Below are positions 1 to 6,400 of a stretch of DNA of 48,012 nt, in pieces. The stretch covers positions 1 through 48,012 of the forward strand of contig JBGFRR010000150.1 in assembly GCA_041695045.1 (NCBI GenBank). The letters are read 5' to 3'. The notes beneath the pieces were generated by a model. It was given only the letters and a program-made list of their open reading frames with translations. It was not told where the DNA came from and ran no database searches. Position numbers and translations under genes: made by a program. The number at the start of each line of letters is the position of its first letter. Positions within the stretch are counted from its first letter, which is position 1. The DNA comes from JBGFRR01 sp041695045 (GTDB lineage: Bacteria > Bacteroidota > Ignavibacteria > UBA10030).

Positions 1-681
1 CTAGGTCCAAACGGAGCAGGAAAGACAACCACAATCAATCTACTCGCTGGTCTGTTGCGCAAAGACGCAGGAGAAATTCTGGTGCTGGAAAATGCGATCA
101 CTCCACAAAGCTATCTGTACAAGAAACTTGTGGGTTTTGTCCTAGAAAGGCCGTTGTACTATGAGAAGCTTACTGTCTATGAGCAATTGAAATTTGTCGC
201 GGCAATGTATAATGTGCCACGATGCGAATCTGAAAAACGAGTTCTCGAACTTATTCATTTCTTTGACCTAGGGAACAAGAAAGACGATTTGATTGAAACG
301 CTTTCAACCGGAATGAAGAAGAAGATTTCGCTTGCTGCCGCCATTGTTCATAGTCCAAAGATTTTGTTCCTCGATGAACCACTCGAGGGGATAGACCCTG
401 TGTCTGCAAAAGAAATAAAAGACATGCTGCGGCAAATGGTTCAAAATGGGACGACCGTGTTCATGAGTTCGCATAACCTTGATACAGTCGAAAAGCTCTG
501 CGACGAGGTTGCCATCATCAACAAAGGTAAGCTCGTCTTCCAGTCGAAAACGGAAGAGATCCGCAAGAGAATCAAAAACGAAGTCAGTCAGGAAACTTAT
601 CAATCGTTGGAAGAGATCTTCATCGATGTCGTTTCTGACAATGGTGAGGAGAAACGGCCCAAGAAACTCTCATGGTTGTAG
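1..681 (+). CDS. ABC transporter ATP-binding protein (5' end outside window)
   Basis: Nucleotide-binding subunit of an ABC transporter. The reading frame is open from the first base: Walker A (GPNGAGKTT) is encoded at about bases 4-30, so the gene starts upstream of the window and an internal start at base 55 would be wrong. The signature motif is present as LSTGMKKKISLA, followed by Walker B (ILFLDEP) and the H-loop (SSHNL), then the usual C-terminal DEVAIINKGKLV strand. The fold and motif spacing fit the CcmA/YhaQ-type ATPases that work with separate membrane proteins. Its last 10 bases overlap the start of the next gene, which encodes a polytopic membrane protein, so the two are probably translationally coupled. 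The transported substrate cannot be read from the sequence. Confidence 0.93.
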   Translation, partial: LGPNGAGKTTTINLLAGLLRKDAGEILVLENAITPQSYLYKKLVGFVLERPLYYEKLTVYEQLKFVAAMYNVPRCESEKRVLELIHFFDLGNKKDDLIETLSTGMKKKISLAAAIVHSPKILFLDEPLEGIDPVSAKEIKDMLRQMVQNGTTVFMSSHNLDTVEKLCDEVAIINKGKLVFQSKTEEIRKRIKNEVSQETYQSLEEIFIDVVSDNGEEKRPKKLSWL

Positions 682-1385
682 CGGTCAGAAATCTCCTTGA
701 TATTCTCGCAACACCTACCGAAGTCTTCACGCGTGTGAAAGAGAAGCCCGACTGGTTTTGGGCTTTCGCTTGCATTTCCGTTCTTTCGATCGCAATGGCG
801 TTCTTCACCCTTCCATTAAGCAAACGCATTGCGATGATTGCCCTTGAGGGGACGGGAACGTTGGATGAAACGCAAATCCAAAAAGCAATCAGTCTGAGCG
901 AACGCCTTCAGTATATCGGACTCCTGGCGATCCCCGTTCTTTTTCTCCTTCGCTGGACTATCCTTGCGTCTGTTCTCTATTTCTCCGCTATTTTGCTGGG
1001 GGCGCAAGAGCTTCAGTTCAAGAAGGTCTTTAGCGTGCTCGTGTATGCTGAGACGATTCTCCTGCTTGTGGCGGTTATCAACATCTTACTGCTTCACATC
1101 AAGGGCGTCGAATCCATTCTCCATCCAACCGACCTTCAGGCAATTGTGGGCTTGGATATCTTGATGCGAGACCGCAGGGCAAATTTACCCCTCTTTACGT
1201 TGCTCAATTCAATCAATGTCTTCTCTCTCTGGTATGTTGCAACGCTCTCTATCGGCGTATCCGTCATCACCAACTTCAGCAAACTGAAATCAGCGGTGAT
1301 CGTCTCATCAGTTTGGTTGCTCGCGATTGGGTTTCAAGTTGCATTGGCGGCGATCTACGCGAGGGATTCAGCAGAATTGGGGTGA
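672..1385 (+). CDS. YIP1-family polytopic membrane protein
   Basis: A 237-residue protein with about five hydrophobic membrane segments (near residues 29-50, 77-105, 113-140, 175-195 and 205-228). It begins with a short amphipathic stretch, ILATPTEVFTRVKEKP, which is the typical entry to YIP1-domain proteins in Bacteroidota-type genomes. These are commonly encoded next to an ABC ATPase. The ATG overlaps the end of the ATPase gene by 10 bases, so the pair is likely an operon. The role may be in export or membrane organisation, but that is inference from context. It is not a standard ABC permease by sequence. Confidence 0.72.
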   Translation: MVVAVRNLLDILATPTEVFTRVKEKPDWFWAFACISVLSIAMAFFTLPLSKRIAMIALEGTGTLDETQIQKAISLSERLQYIGLLAIPVLFLLRWTILASVLYFSAILLGAQELQFKKVFSVLVYAETILLLVAVINILLLHIKGVESILHPTDLQAIVGLDILMRDRRANLPLFTLLNSINVFSLWYVATLSIGVSVITNFSKLKSAVIVSSVWLLAIGFQVALAAIYARDSAELG

Positions 1386-1400
1386 TCAGGATAGGCAAAG

Positions 1401-1616
1401 ATGCGCGTGCGCTACACGCTGGAGGATTTTCTCAAAGCCCCCAAGCCCGTGATCATTTTTGTCCACGATGATCATTTTGCAGTGGTCGATAGCATACTGA
1501 GCATAAGGAAATCCTGATGCGCAAACCCCAGCAAGTCGATCTTCTTGAGGCAGCAGAAGGAATTGTTAAGGGTGTTGCTGATTACAGTCACGACAGTCGT
1601 TGCGTCGGCTGCGTGA
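1401..1616 (+). pseudogene. Remnant of a C39-like peptidase gene
   Basis: Fifteen bases after the YIP1 gene an ATG opens a 38-codon frame that ends in TGA at 1515-1517. Its residues include VIIFVHDDHFAVVDSI, which resembles the histidine block of C39 (bacteriocin-processing type) peptidase domains, usually written HFVVVDSI. After the TGA the same frame continues with NPSKSIFLRQQ and a hydrophobic run, ending at 1614-1616; C39 domains usually have a DP-S/A-RG strand there. The N-terminal half with the catalytic Cys is absent. I read it as a decayed, truncated gene, although a short functional peptide cannot be excluded. Its end overlaps the convergent lipoprotein gene by 29 bases. Confidence 0.45.
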
Positions 1617-2466
1617 GGCGCCGTTTGCCGGTGCCGTCCCGGAACATAATCCAGAGTCCCCCATCGCGGGGAGCGGTGCGCGTGTAGACGATGAGCTGGC
1701 CGTCCGGACTCCACGACGGAAAATCCGCTCCTCCATCGGCAAGCATGATATGTTGCTGTGTCGCAATGATGTATTTCCAGATCTGCGTAAAGCCTGCGTC
1801 CGGTTTTAAGCTGTAGACAATCTCATCGCCGCGGGGGCTCATGACGACAAAGCCGCAATCCGACGAACTGCTGAAGCTCTGGATTGTCCTGATCGCAAAC
1901 GTGCTCCGATGGATTGCCCGGAAGTGGAATGTTCCTCCGAAACCGGTGATGTTGCGAAACGCTTCCAGTACGATAATCTCACGGCTGGCTGGGTCCCATG
2001 AGGGGTAGTCCGCCGTGTAGAGCATATCAGCCTCGCTTCCCGTCGCGACATCCAGAACCCGTATGGTTGATTGCACAAACGCGATCGAACGCCCATCGGG
2101 AGACCATGAGGGACGGATGGAAGCATCGGTAAGAGAAATTTTCGTCAGGCTGTCGCCGTTGGGCTTGATTTTGTAGAGACTACCGAGCATGGAGAAGGCA
2201 ATCCAGCGGCTGTCGGGCGACCAGGTGAACCCCACCGCCTCACCCTGATGCACGGGGCGGATGTTCACACCCGACGTATCGACAAGATACAGTCCTCGCG
2301 TTGCCGGATCGACAAGATTCCTGAAGGCGATGGTCTTTCCATCCGGCGACCATGCCGGACGGATGTGGAGATACTCTTCGGGAAGAATAACGGGTTCCGG
2401 GCCGGTCGTGCTGCGGCATCCCGCGAGAACGATGAGAACCAAAAGCCCAATGAGAGATGCTCTCAT
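1588..2466 (-). CDS. TolB-like beta-propeller lipoprotein (PD40 repeats)
   Basis: A 292-residue exported lipoprotein. From the chosen start the N-terminus is a short basic region, a hydrophobic core and a lipobox LAGC with Cys at about residue 18. The body has repeated PD40/WD40-like blades, visible as PAWSPDGKTIAF, TWSPDSRWIAF, PSWSPDGRSIAF and PSWSPDGQLIVY. The ATG at 2466 is preceded by GGAG with 7-nt spacing; the frame is open further upstream but would place the lipobox too deep. It lies divergent to the secreted P1 peptidase gene, with 116 bp between them. Such propellers usually bind peptides or proteins at the membrane; no enzymatic motif is seen, so the partner is unknown. Confidence 0.85.
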   Translation of the reverse strand: MRASLIGLLVLIVLAGCRSTTGPEPVILPEEYLHIRPAWSPDGKTIAFRNLVDPATRGLYLVDTSGVNIRPVHQGEAVGFTWSPDSRWIAFSMLGSLYKIKPNGDSLTKISLTDASIRPSWSPDGRSIAFVQSTIRVLDVATGSEADMLYTADYPSWDPASREIIVLEAFRNITGFGGTFHFRAIHRSTFAIRTIQSFSSSSDCGFVVMSPRGDEIVYSLKPDAGFTQIWKYIIATQQHIMLADGGADFPSWSPDGQLIVYTRTAPRDGGLWIMFRDGTGKRRLTQPTQRLS

Positions 2467-2529
2467 GAAACACTCCAATGTCTTGCTCATACGCATCTCG
2501 AAAGTACGAGTCCTCCCAACCATATTCAA

Positions 2530-2550
2530 GTCTCGCCGATGAAGCGAGAC
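2530..2550. promoter_or_regulatory. Inverted repeat in divergent intergenic region
   Basis: Perfect 7-bp arms GTCTCGC and GCGAGAC separated by 7 bases, in the 116-bp gap between the lipoprotein gene (minus) and the P1 peptidase gene (plus). It may be a regulator site or a 5'-UTR hairpin. No convincing -35/-10 pair was identified in this gap. Confidence 0.3.
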
Positions 2551-2582
2551 GCTGCATAACTCAGTAACCGGAGTCAAACACG

Positions 2583-3728
2583 ATGAAATGGTTGAATTCT
2601 CTGGCGTTGATGACGCTGTTCCTTCTTCCAACCGTTGAAGCACAGGAGGCCCGACCGCGCTTGCGGGATTGGGGAATCGAAACCGGTATTTTCCGAACCG
2701 GTCCGTTGAACGCGATCACCGACGTGCCCGGCGTGCTCGTCGGCCACCGGACGATCATCGAAGGAGATGCGGTTCGCACCGGTGTGACGGCAATCCTTCC
2801 GCACGGGGGAAATATCTTTCAGGAAAAAGTGCCGGCGGCGTTCTACGTGGGCAACGGCTTTGGCAAGTTCATCGGCTCTACGCAAATCGATGAGCTCGGT
2901 CAAATCGAAACTCCCATTCTTCTTACCAACACGCTGAGCGTATGGGATGTTGCAAACGGCATTGTCGATTACATGCTCGCCCTTCCCGGCAACGAGAATG
3001 TCCGCTCCATTAATCCCATTGTGGGGGAAACGAACGACGGGAGCTTGAACGACATCCGGGGCCGACATGTCACACGAGCCCATGCGATCGAGGCGATACG
3101 GGCGGCGTCTGCCTCTGGCGGAGGGGCTGTTGAGGAAGGGGCGGTGGGAGCGGGAACAGGCACGATTTGCTTCGGATGGAAAGGAGGGATTGGAACAAGC
3201 TCGCGTCTCCTGCCGCCCACAGTCGGCGGCTATGCTCTTGGTGTGCTCGTACAAACAAACTACGGCGGCGTGTTGGACATTGCGGGCGTGCCGGTCGGCA
3301 AGGAGTTGGAACGGCACAATTTCCGGGAGCAGCTTCAGTACGACGGAGACGGCTCATGCGTCATCGTCGTTGCAACGAACGCGCCTCTGGGCAGCGCTCA
3401 ACTCAAGCGGTTGGCCAAACGCGCAACGCTCGCACTGGGGAGGACAGGTTCTGCGATGAGTCACGGCAGTGGGGACTATGTGATTGCGTTCTCGACTGCA
3501 AGTGCGTTGCGCATGCGTCCCGGCGGGCAGGCCGTGGAGCAGGTGCCCCGACTCAAGGATGACCAGCTCTCTCCTCTCTTCCAGGCTGTTGTCGAAGCGA
3601 CGGAGGAAGCGATTTACAATTCGCTGTTCAAAGCTATAAGCGTCCGGGGGATCAGCGGTCGCGAGGTAGCTGCGCTGCCTCTGGACCGTGTGAAGGAAAT
3701 CCTCCGCAAGTACGGCAAGCTACCGTAG
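2583..3728 (+). CDS. Secreted P1-family (S58, DmpA-like) aminopeptidase
   Basis: A 381-residue Ntn-type self-processing peptidase of the DmpA/BapA family, which release N-terminal residues or act on beta-peptides. The start MKWLNSLALMTLFLLP followed by VEAQEA is a typical signal peptide, so the enzyme is exported. The family opening LRDWGIETG, then DVPGVLVGH, is present. The conserved NDGSLNDIRG block is near 151-160, and the self-cleavage site GDGS places the expected catalytic Ser at residue 258, followed by VVATNAPL. Cleavage before Ser258 would give alpha and beta chains of ordinary family size. CGGAG with 9-nt spacing precedes the ATG. Substrate specificity cannot be inferred. Confidence 0.93.
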   Translation: MKWLNSLALMTLFLLPTVEAQEARPRLRDWGIETGIFRTGPLNAITDVPGVLVGHRTIIEGDAVRTGVTAILPHGGNIFQEKVPAAFYVGNGFGKFIGSTQIDELGQIETPILLTNTLSVWDVANGIVDYMLALPGNENVRSINPIVGETNDGSLNDIRGRHVTRAHAIEAIRAASASGGGAVEEGAVGAGTGTICFGWKGGIGTSSRLLPPTVGGYALGVLVQTNYGGVLDIAGVPVGKELERHNFREQLQYDGDGSCVIVVATNAPLGSAQLKRLAKRATLALGRTGSAMSHGSGDYVIAFSTASALRMRPGGQAVEQVPRLKDDQLSPLFQAVVEATEEAIYNSLFKAISVRGISGREVAALPLDRVKEILRKYGKLP

Positions 3729-3747
3729 TTCTTCGTACCCCATCCTC

Positions 3748-3776
3748 TTGACAGCCAGCGAGAATTTCAATATGTT
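3748..3776 (+). promoter_or_regulatory. Sigma70-type promoter of the XRE-S24 repressor gene
   Basis: Perfect -35 TTGACA at 3748-3753, 17-bp spacer, -10-like TATGTT at 3771-3776. The expected start of transcription lies around 3783, about 58 bases before the chosen ATG. This argues against the longer reading frame that would begin at the TTG inside the -35 box. Confidence 0.55.
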
Positions 3777-3788
3777 GGCTGTGACAAT

Positions 3789-3804
3789 TTTGTCTTCCGA
3801 CAAA
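3789..3804. promoter_or_regulatory. Candidate operator palindrome before the repressor gene
   Basis: TTTGTC and GACAAA form perfect 6-bp inverted arms around TTCC, just downstream of the promoter. A second inverted pair, TTGGCT (3775-3780) and AGCCAA (3804-3809), brackets it but is not concentric. The position at and after the predicted transcription start suits autorepression by the encoded HTH repressor; this is inference. Confidence 0.4.
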
Positions 3805-3840
3805 GCCAACCATGCAAAAAATGTCAAGCAGGGATCAGTC

Positions 3841-4494
3841 ATGAAGAATACTCTTGCCGCACGACTGCGCGAAGCACGGCTGCAAAAAGGGTGGGACCAG
3901 GCGCGAATGGCATCCCGCCTCGACATCGCCACTCGAACCATCCAGCGATGGGAAAAAGGCGAGCAGGTCCCCGACAGCAATTATCTCATCCGCATCGCGA
4001 AACTCACCGGCGTAACGCCGCACTGGCTGCTCACCGGCGAAGGACAGATGTACGCCGTGCCGGAGAAGCTTCAAGCGAAAATCCTCCCCCTCCAACCATC
4101 CCGCATGAAGAAAGTGAATCTCATTTCCCTGCCGCTGCTTTCGTCTGTCCCCGGCGGCGCTCCCAGCCGGATGTTCCATCCCGACTACGTCGAGCGATAC
4201 ATTACTGTCGACGACGTCAACGACGCCGGTGCGTTTGCGCTTGAAGTGAAGGGGACCAGCATGGCCCCGCGCATTGAAAACGGCGACATTATCGTTGTAA
4301 GCCCGAAGCAAGAGGTTCGCAGCGGGGACGTGTGTGTGATTCGCGTGGATGATGAAGATACGGTGAAGCGGGTGAAGATCGACGAGCAACTCGTTCAACT
4401 TATTCCACTCAATCCGGAGTTTGAGCCGGTGGTGGTGAAGAAGCGGGATATTGTGTTCATGTGGCGGGTGGTGAAGGTCATCAAGAATCTGTAG
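3841..4494 (+). CDS. XRE-S24 (LexA/CI-like) self-cleaving transcriptional repressor
   Basis: A 217-residue two-domain repressor. Residues 1-64 are a Cro/CI-type helix-turn-helix (ARLREARLQKGWDQARMA ... TIQRWEKGEQVP). The C-terminal half is an S24 serine-peptidase domain with nucleophile Ser140 in GTSMAPRIENGD and general base Lys176 in DTVKRVK. The linker has VPGGAP at 103-108, in the place of LexA's VAAGEP, so the scissile bond would be Gly-Gly rather than Ala-Gly. The ATG at 3841 starts right at the HTH domain and sits below a strong promoter; longer starts add about 31 unstructured residues. It probably controls a stress or phage-type regulon and represses itself. It neighbours a tRNA-Leu gene, but no other phage genes are visible. 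Confidence 0.9.
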   Translation: MKNTLAARLREARLQKGWDQARMASRLDIATRTIQRWEKGEQVPDSNYLIRIAKLTGVTPHWLLTGEGQMYAVPEKLQAKILPLQPSRMKKVNLISLPLLSSVPGGAPSRMFHPDYVERYITVDDVNDAGAFALEVKGTSMAPRIENGDIIVVSPKQEVRSGDVCVIRVDDEDTVKRVKIDEQLVQLIPLNPEFEPVVVKKRDIVFMWRVVKVIKNL

Positions 4495-4526
4495 GCCTTT
4501 GCTCAACACACTTCGGGAAAATGACT

Positions 4527-4550
4527 GAGCCGCCTTGATGGGGGCGGCTC
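4527..4550. terminator. Hairpin between repressor gene and tRNA-Leu
   Basis: Perfect 8-bp arms GAGCCGCC (4527-4534) and GGCGGCTC (4543-4550) with an 8-base loop. It lies 33 bp after the repressor stop and about 47 bp past the 3' end of the oppositely oriented tRNA. The flanks are only moderately T-rich on either strand, so it may end both transcripts but is not a textbook intrinsic terminator. Confidence 0.55.
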
Positions 4551-4596
4551 GTTCGTTCGTGTTCGAAATCCCACACTGAGGGCGATGTGTTTACAG

Positions 4597-4680
4597 TGCC
4601 CGGAACAGGACTTGAACCTGCACGCCGTTGCCGGCACTAGCTCCTGAAGCTAGCGCGTCTGCCAATTCCGCCATCCGGGC
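4597..4680 (-). tRNA. tRNA-Leu (anticodon CAG)
   Basis: An 84-nt class II tRNA. Acceptor stem GCCCGGA (4680-4674) pairs with TCCGGGC (4604-4598), with discriminator A at 4597. The anticodon stem CTAGC/GCTAG encloses loop TTCAGGA, giving anticodon CAG for codon CUG. A long variable arm GCCG-GCAA-CGGC, as expected for Leu, and a T arm with loop TTCAAGT follow. CCA is not encoded; the genomic bases after the discriminator read CTG. Confidence 0.96.
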
Positions 4681-4819
4681 TCGCAACTCTTCCCATGAAG
4701 AAAAATCCCCACCAGCGTGGTAGGGACAACTCCAATATACGAAGATCCTTCTCCAACCGCAACGACCGACTCCATGAAGACTATTCTCTCCACATCGTTC
4801 GCTCTGCTCGCCACTTACC

Positions 4820-4848
4820 TTGCTTGTCCTCACAAATCTGGCTATATT
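4820..4848 (+). promoter_or_regulatory. Probable promoter of the heptose kinase/TamB/RNase R group
   Basis: TTGCTT (4820-4825), 17-bp spacer, TATATT (4843-4848; 5/6 to the -10 consensus). Predicted transcription start near 4855, about 30 bases before the proposed CTG start of the heptose kinase gene. The -35 match is weak, so confidence is moderate. Confidence 0.4.
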
Positions 4849-4883
4849 CATCGTGTAACGACCAACATTCATGAGGCACGATT

Positions 4884-5897
4884 CTGGTTACCTTCTCTCG
4901 CGACCGGCTCCAAACGCTGTTCGACAACCTCTCTGGAAAACGAATCGCCGTCGTTGGCGACCTGATGCTCGACCGTTATTACTGGGGCGCAGTGACGAGA
5001 ATCTCCCCGGAAGCCCCCGTCCCCGTCGTCGAAGTTGAATCTGAGTCCGTGCGACTCGGGGGGGCTGCCAATGTTGCCAATAACATTGCCGCGTTAGGCG
5101 GCGTCCCGATTCTCGTCGGCGTGGTCGGTGCGGACGACAACGGGATGCTCCTACGGAAAACGCTGCAGGAGAGCGGCTTCTCCGCCGACGGAGTCTTAAC
5201 CGACTCATCACGACCGACGACGGTCAAAACGCGTGTTATTGCCCACCACCAGCATGTGGTTCGGATCGACCAGGAGGTGCGGCACGATATTAGTTTGTCG
5301 GTACAGGATCAGGTCGTTACGTTCATCAAACAGGCTCTTCCGTTAATCGATGCAATCATTATCGAAGACTACAATAAAGGGGCGATGACAAAGGAGATTA
5401 TCCCCCATCTGGTCCAGCTGGCGCGCCGTGGACAAAAGATCATCAACGTCGACCCCAAGTTCAACAACTTCTTTGAGTACAAAAACGTGACGGTCTTTAA
5501 GCCAAATCGACATGAAACGGAAGCCGCGCTCGGATGCCGATTGAGGGACAGCACAAGCGTTGAGCAAGCGGGCAGGTCGATGATCGAGCAACTGCAAGCT
5601 GAAGGCGTTCTGCTGACGCGCGGAGAGGAAGGCATGTCGCTCTTCGAAGCTGGCGGAGAGATCACACACGTCTCCACACGCGCGCGCAAGGTCGCCGATG
5701 TTTCTGGCGCGGGCGACACGGTCATTGCCACACTGACGATAGCGCTCGCAGCCGGCGCAACAACAAAGGAAGCCTCGTCGCTCGCCAACGACGCCGGAGG
5801 CATTGTGTGCGGCGAGGTTGGGATTGTGCCGGTTGACCGTGAATCGCTCTTCCGCGTTGCAGCCGAGCACAGCAACCATGTATGGACCGGTGCGTGA
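4884..5897 (+). CDS. rfaE1: D-glycero-beta-D-manno-heptose-7-phosphate kinase
   Basis: PfkB/ribokinase-family kinase that phosphorylates heptose 7-phosphate at C1 in ADP-heptose (LPS inner core) synthesis. Conserved blocks are RIAVVGDLMLDRYYWG at the N-terminus, ISPEAPVPVVEV, LGGAANVANNIAALGG and the catalytic GAGD motif in DVSGAGDTVIA. The domain clearly begins upstream of the first in-frame ATG (4965), which lies inside GDLMLDRY. The open frame extends back to 4875 but has no ATG, GTG or TTG. CTG at 4884 is best placed: GAGG at 4873-4876 gives 7-nt spacing, and it yields the expected leader VTFSRDRLQTLFDNLSGKR. The alternatives are ATT at 4881 or a sequence error. Its stop overlaps the next gene (TGATG), which performs the following pathway step. 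Confidence 0.93.
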   Translation: MVTFSRDRLQTLFDNLSGKRIAVVGDLMLDRYYWGAVTRISPEAPVPVVEVESESVRLGGAANVANNIAALGGVPILVGVVGADDNGMLLRKTLQESGFSADGVLTDSSRPTTVKTRVIAHHQHVVRIDQEVRHDISLSVQDQVVTFIKQALPLIDAIIIEDYNKGAMTKEIIPHLVQLARRGQKIINVDPKFNNFFEYKNVTVFKPNRHETEAALGCRLRDSTSVEQAGRSMIEQLQAEGVLLTRGEEGMSLFEAGGEITHVSTRARKVADVSGAGDTVIATLTIALAAGATTKEASSLANDAGGIVCGEVGIVPVDRESLFRVAAEHSNHVWTGA

Positions 5898-6385
5898 TGG
5901 GGAACGTCGTTTCACGTGACGGCCTTGTTCGCCTGCGGCAACAGATGAAGGGCGAAGGCCGCACGGTCGTTTTCACCAACGGTTGTTTCGACATCGTCCA
6001 TCGCGGCCATGTGGAATATCTCCAAAAAGCCAAAGCGCTGGGTGATGTACTGATCGTCGCGTTGAACACGGACGCCTCGGTGAAACGCATCAAAGGCCCG
6101 GAGCGACCGATTGTGCCGCAGGATGACCGAGCTGTTGTTGTGGCCGCCCTCCGATGTGTCGACTACGTGTGCCTCTTTGACGAAGATACTCCGTATGAGC
6201 TGTTAAAGGCCATTGAGCCGGATGTACTCGTGAAAGGTGCAGATTGGCCGCCCGACGCAATCGTGGGAAAGAATATCGTCGAAGCTGCCGGCGGGAAGGT
6301 CGCAACGATTGAATTTGTGCCCAATCGATCAACAACGGACATGATCCAGACCATTCTGAAACGATTCACATCGCAGAAGCAGTAA
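5897..6385 (+). CDS. rfaE2: D-glycero-beta-D-manno-heptose 1-phosphate adenylyltransferase
   Basis: Nucleotidyltransferase (cytidylyltransferase-like fold) that makes ADP-heptose from heptose 1-phosphate and ATP. The nucleotide-binding HxGH motif is seen in TNGCFDIVHRGHVEYL, followed by KALGDVLIVALNTDASVKRIKGPERPI and LVKGADW, all typical of RfaE domain II/HldE C-terminus. In E. coli kinase and transferase are one HldE polypeptide; here they are two genes that overlap by one base as TGATG, consistent with translational coupling. An in-frame ATG at 5882 would add five residues. The 162-residue length is normal for stand-alone RfaE2. Cytoplasmic. Confidence 0.95.
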   Translation: MGNVVSRDGLVRLRQQMKGEGRTVVFTNGCFDIVHRGHVEYLQKAKALGDVLIVALNTDASVKRIKGPERPIVPQDDRAVVVAALRCVDYVCLFDEDTPYELLKAIEPDVLVKGADWPPDAIVGKNIVEAAGGKVATIEFVPNRSTTDMIQTILKRFTSQKQ

Positions 6386-6400
6386 CCAACCCCGTATGAG

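Noticed and set aside
2574..3317. Minus-strand open frame of 247 codons inside the P1 peptidase gene
   Set aside because: Overlaps a complete, motif-bearing peptidase gene; low-complexity, Arg/His-rich translation typical of antisense frames.
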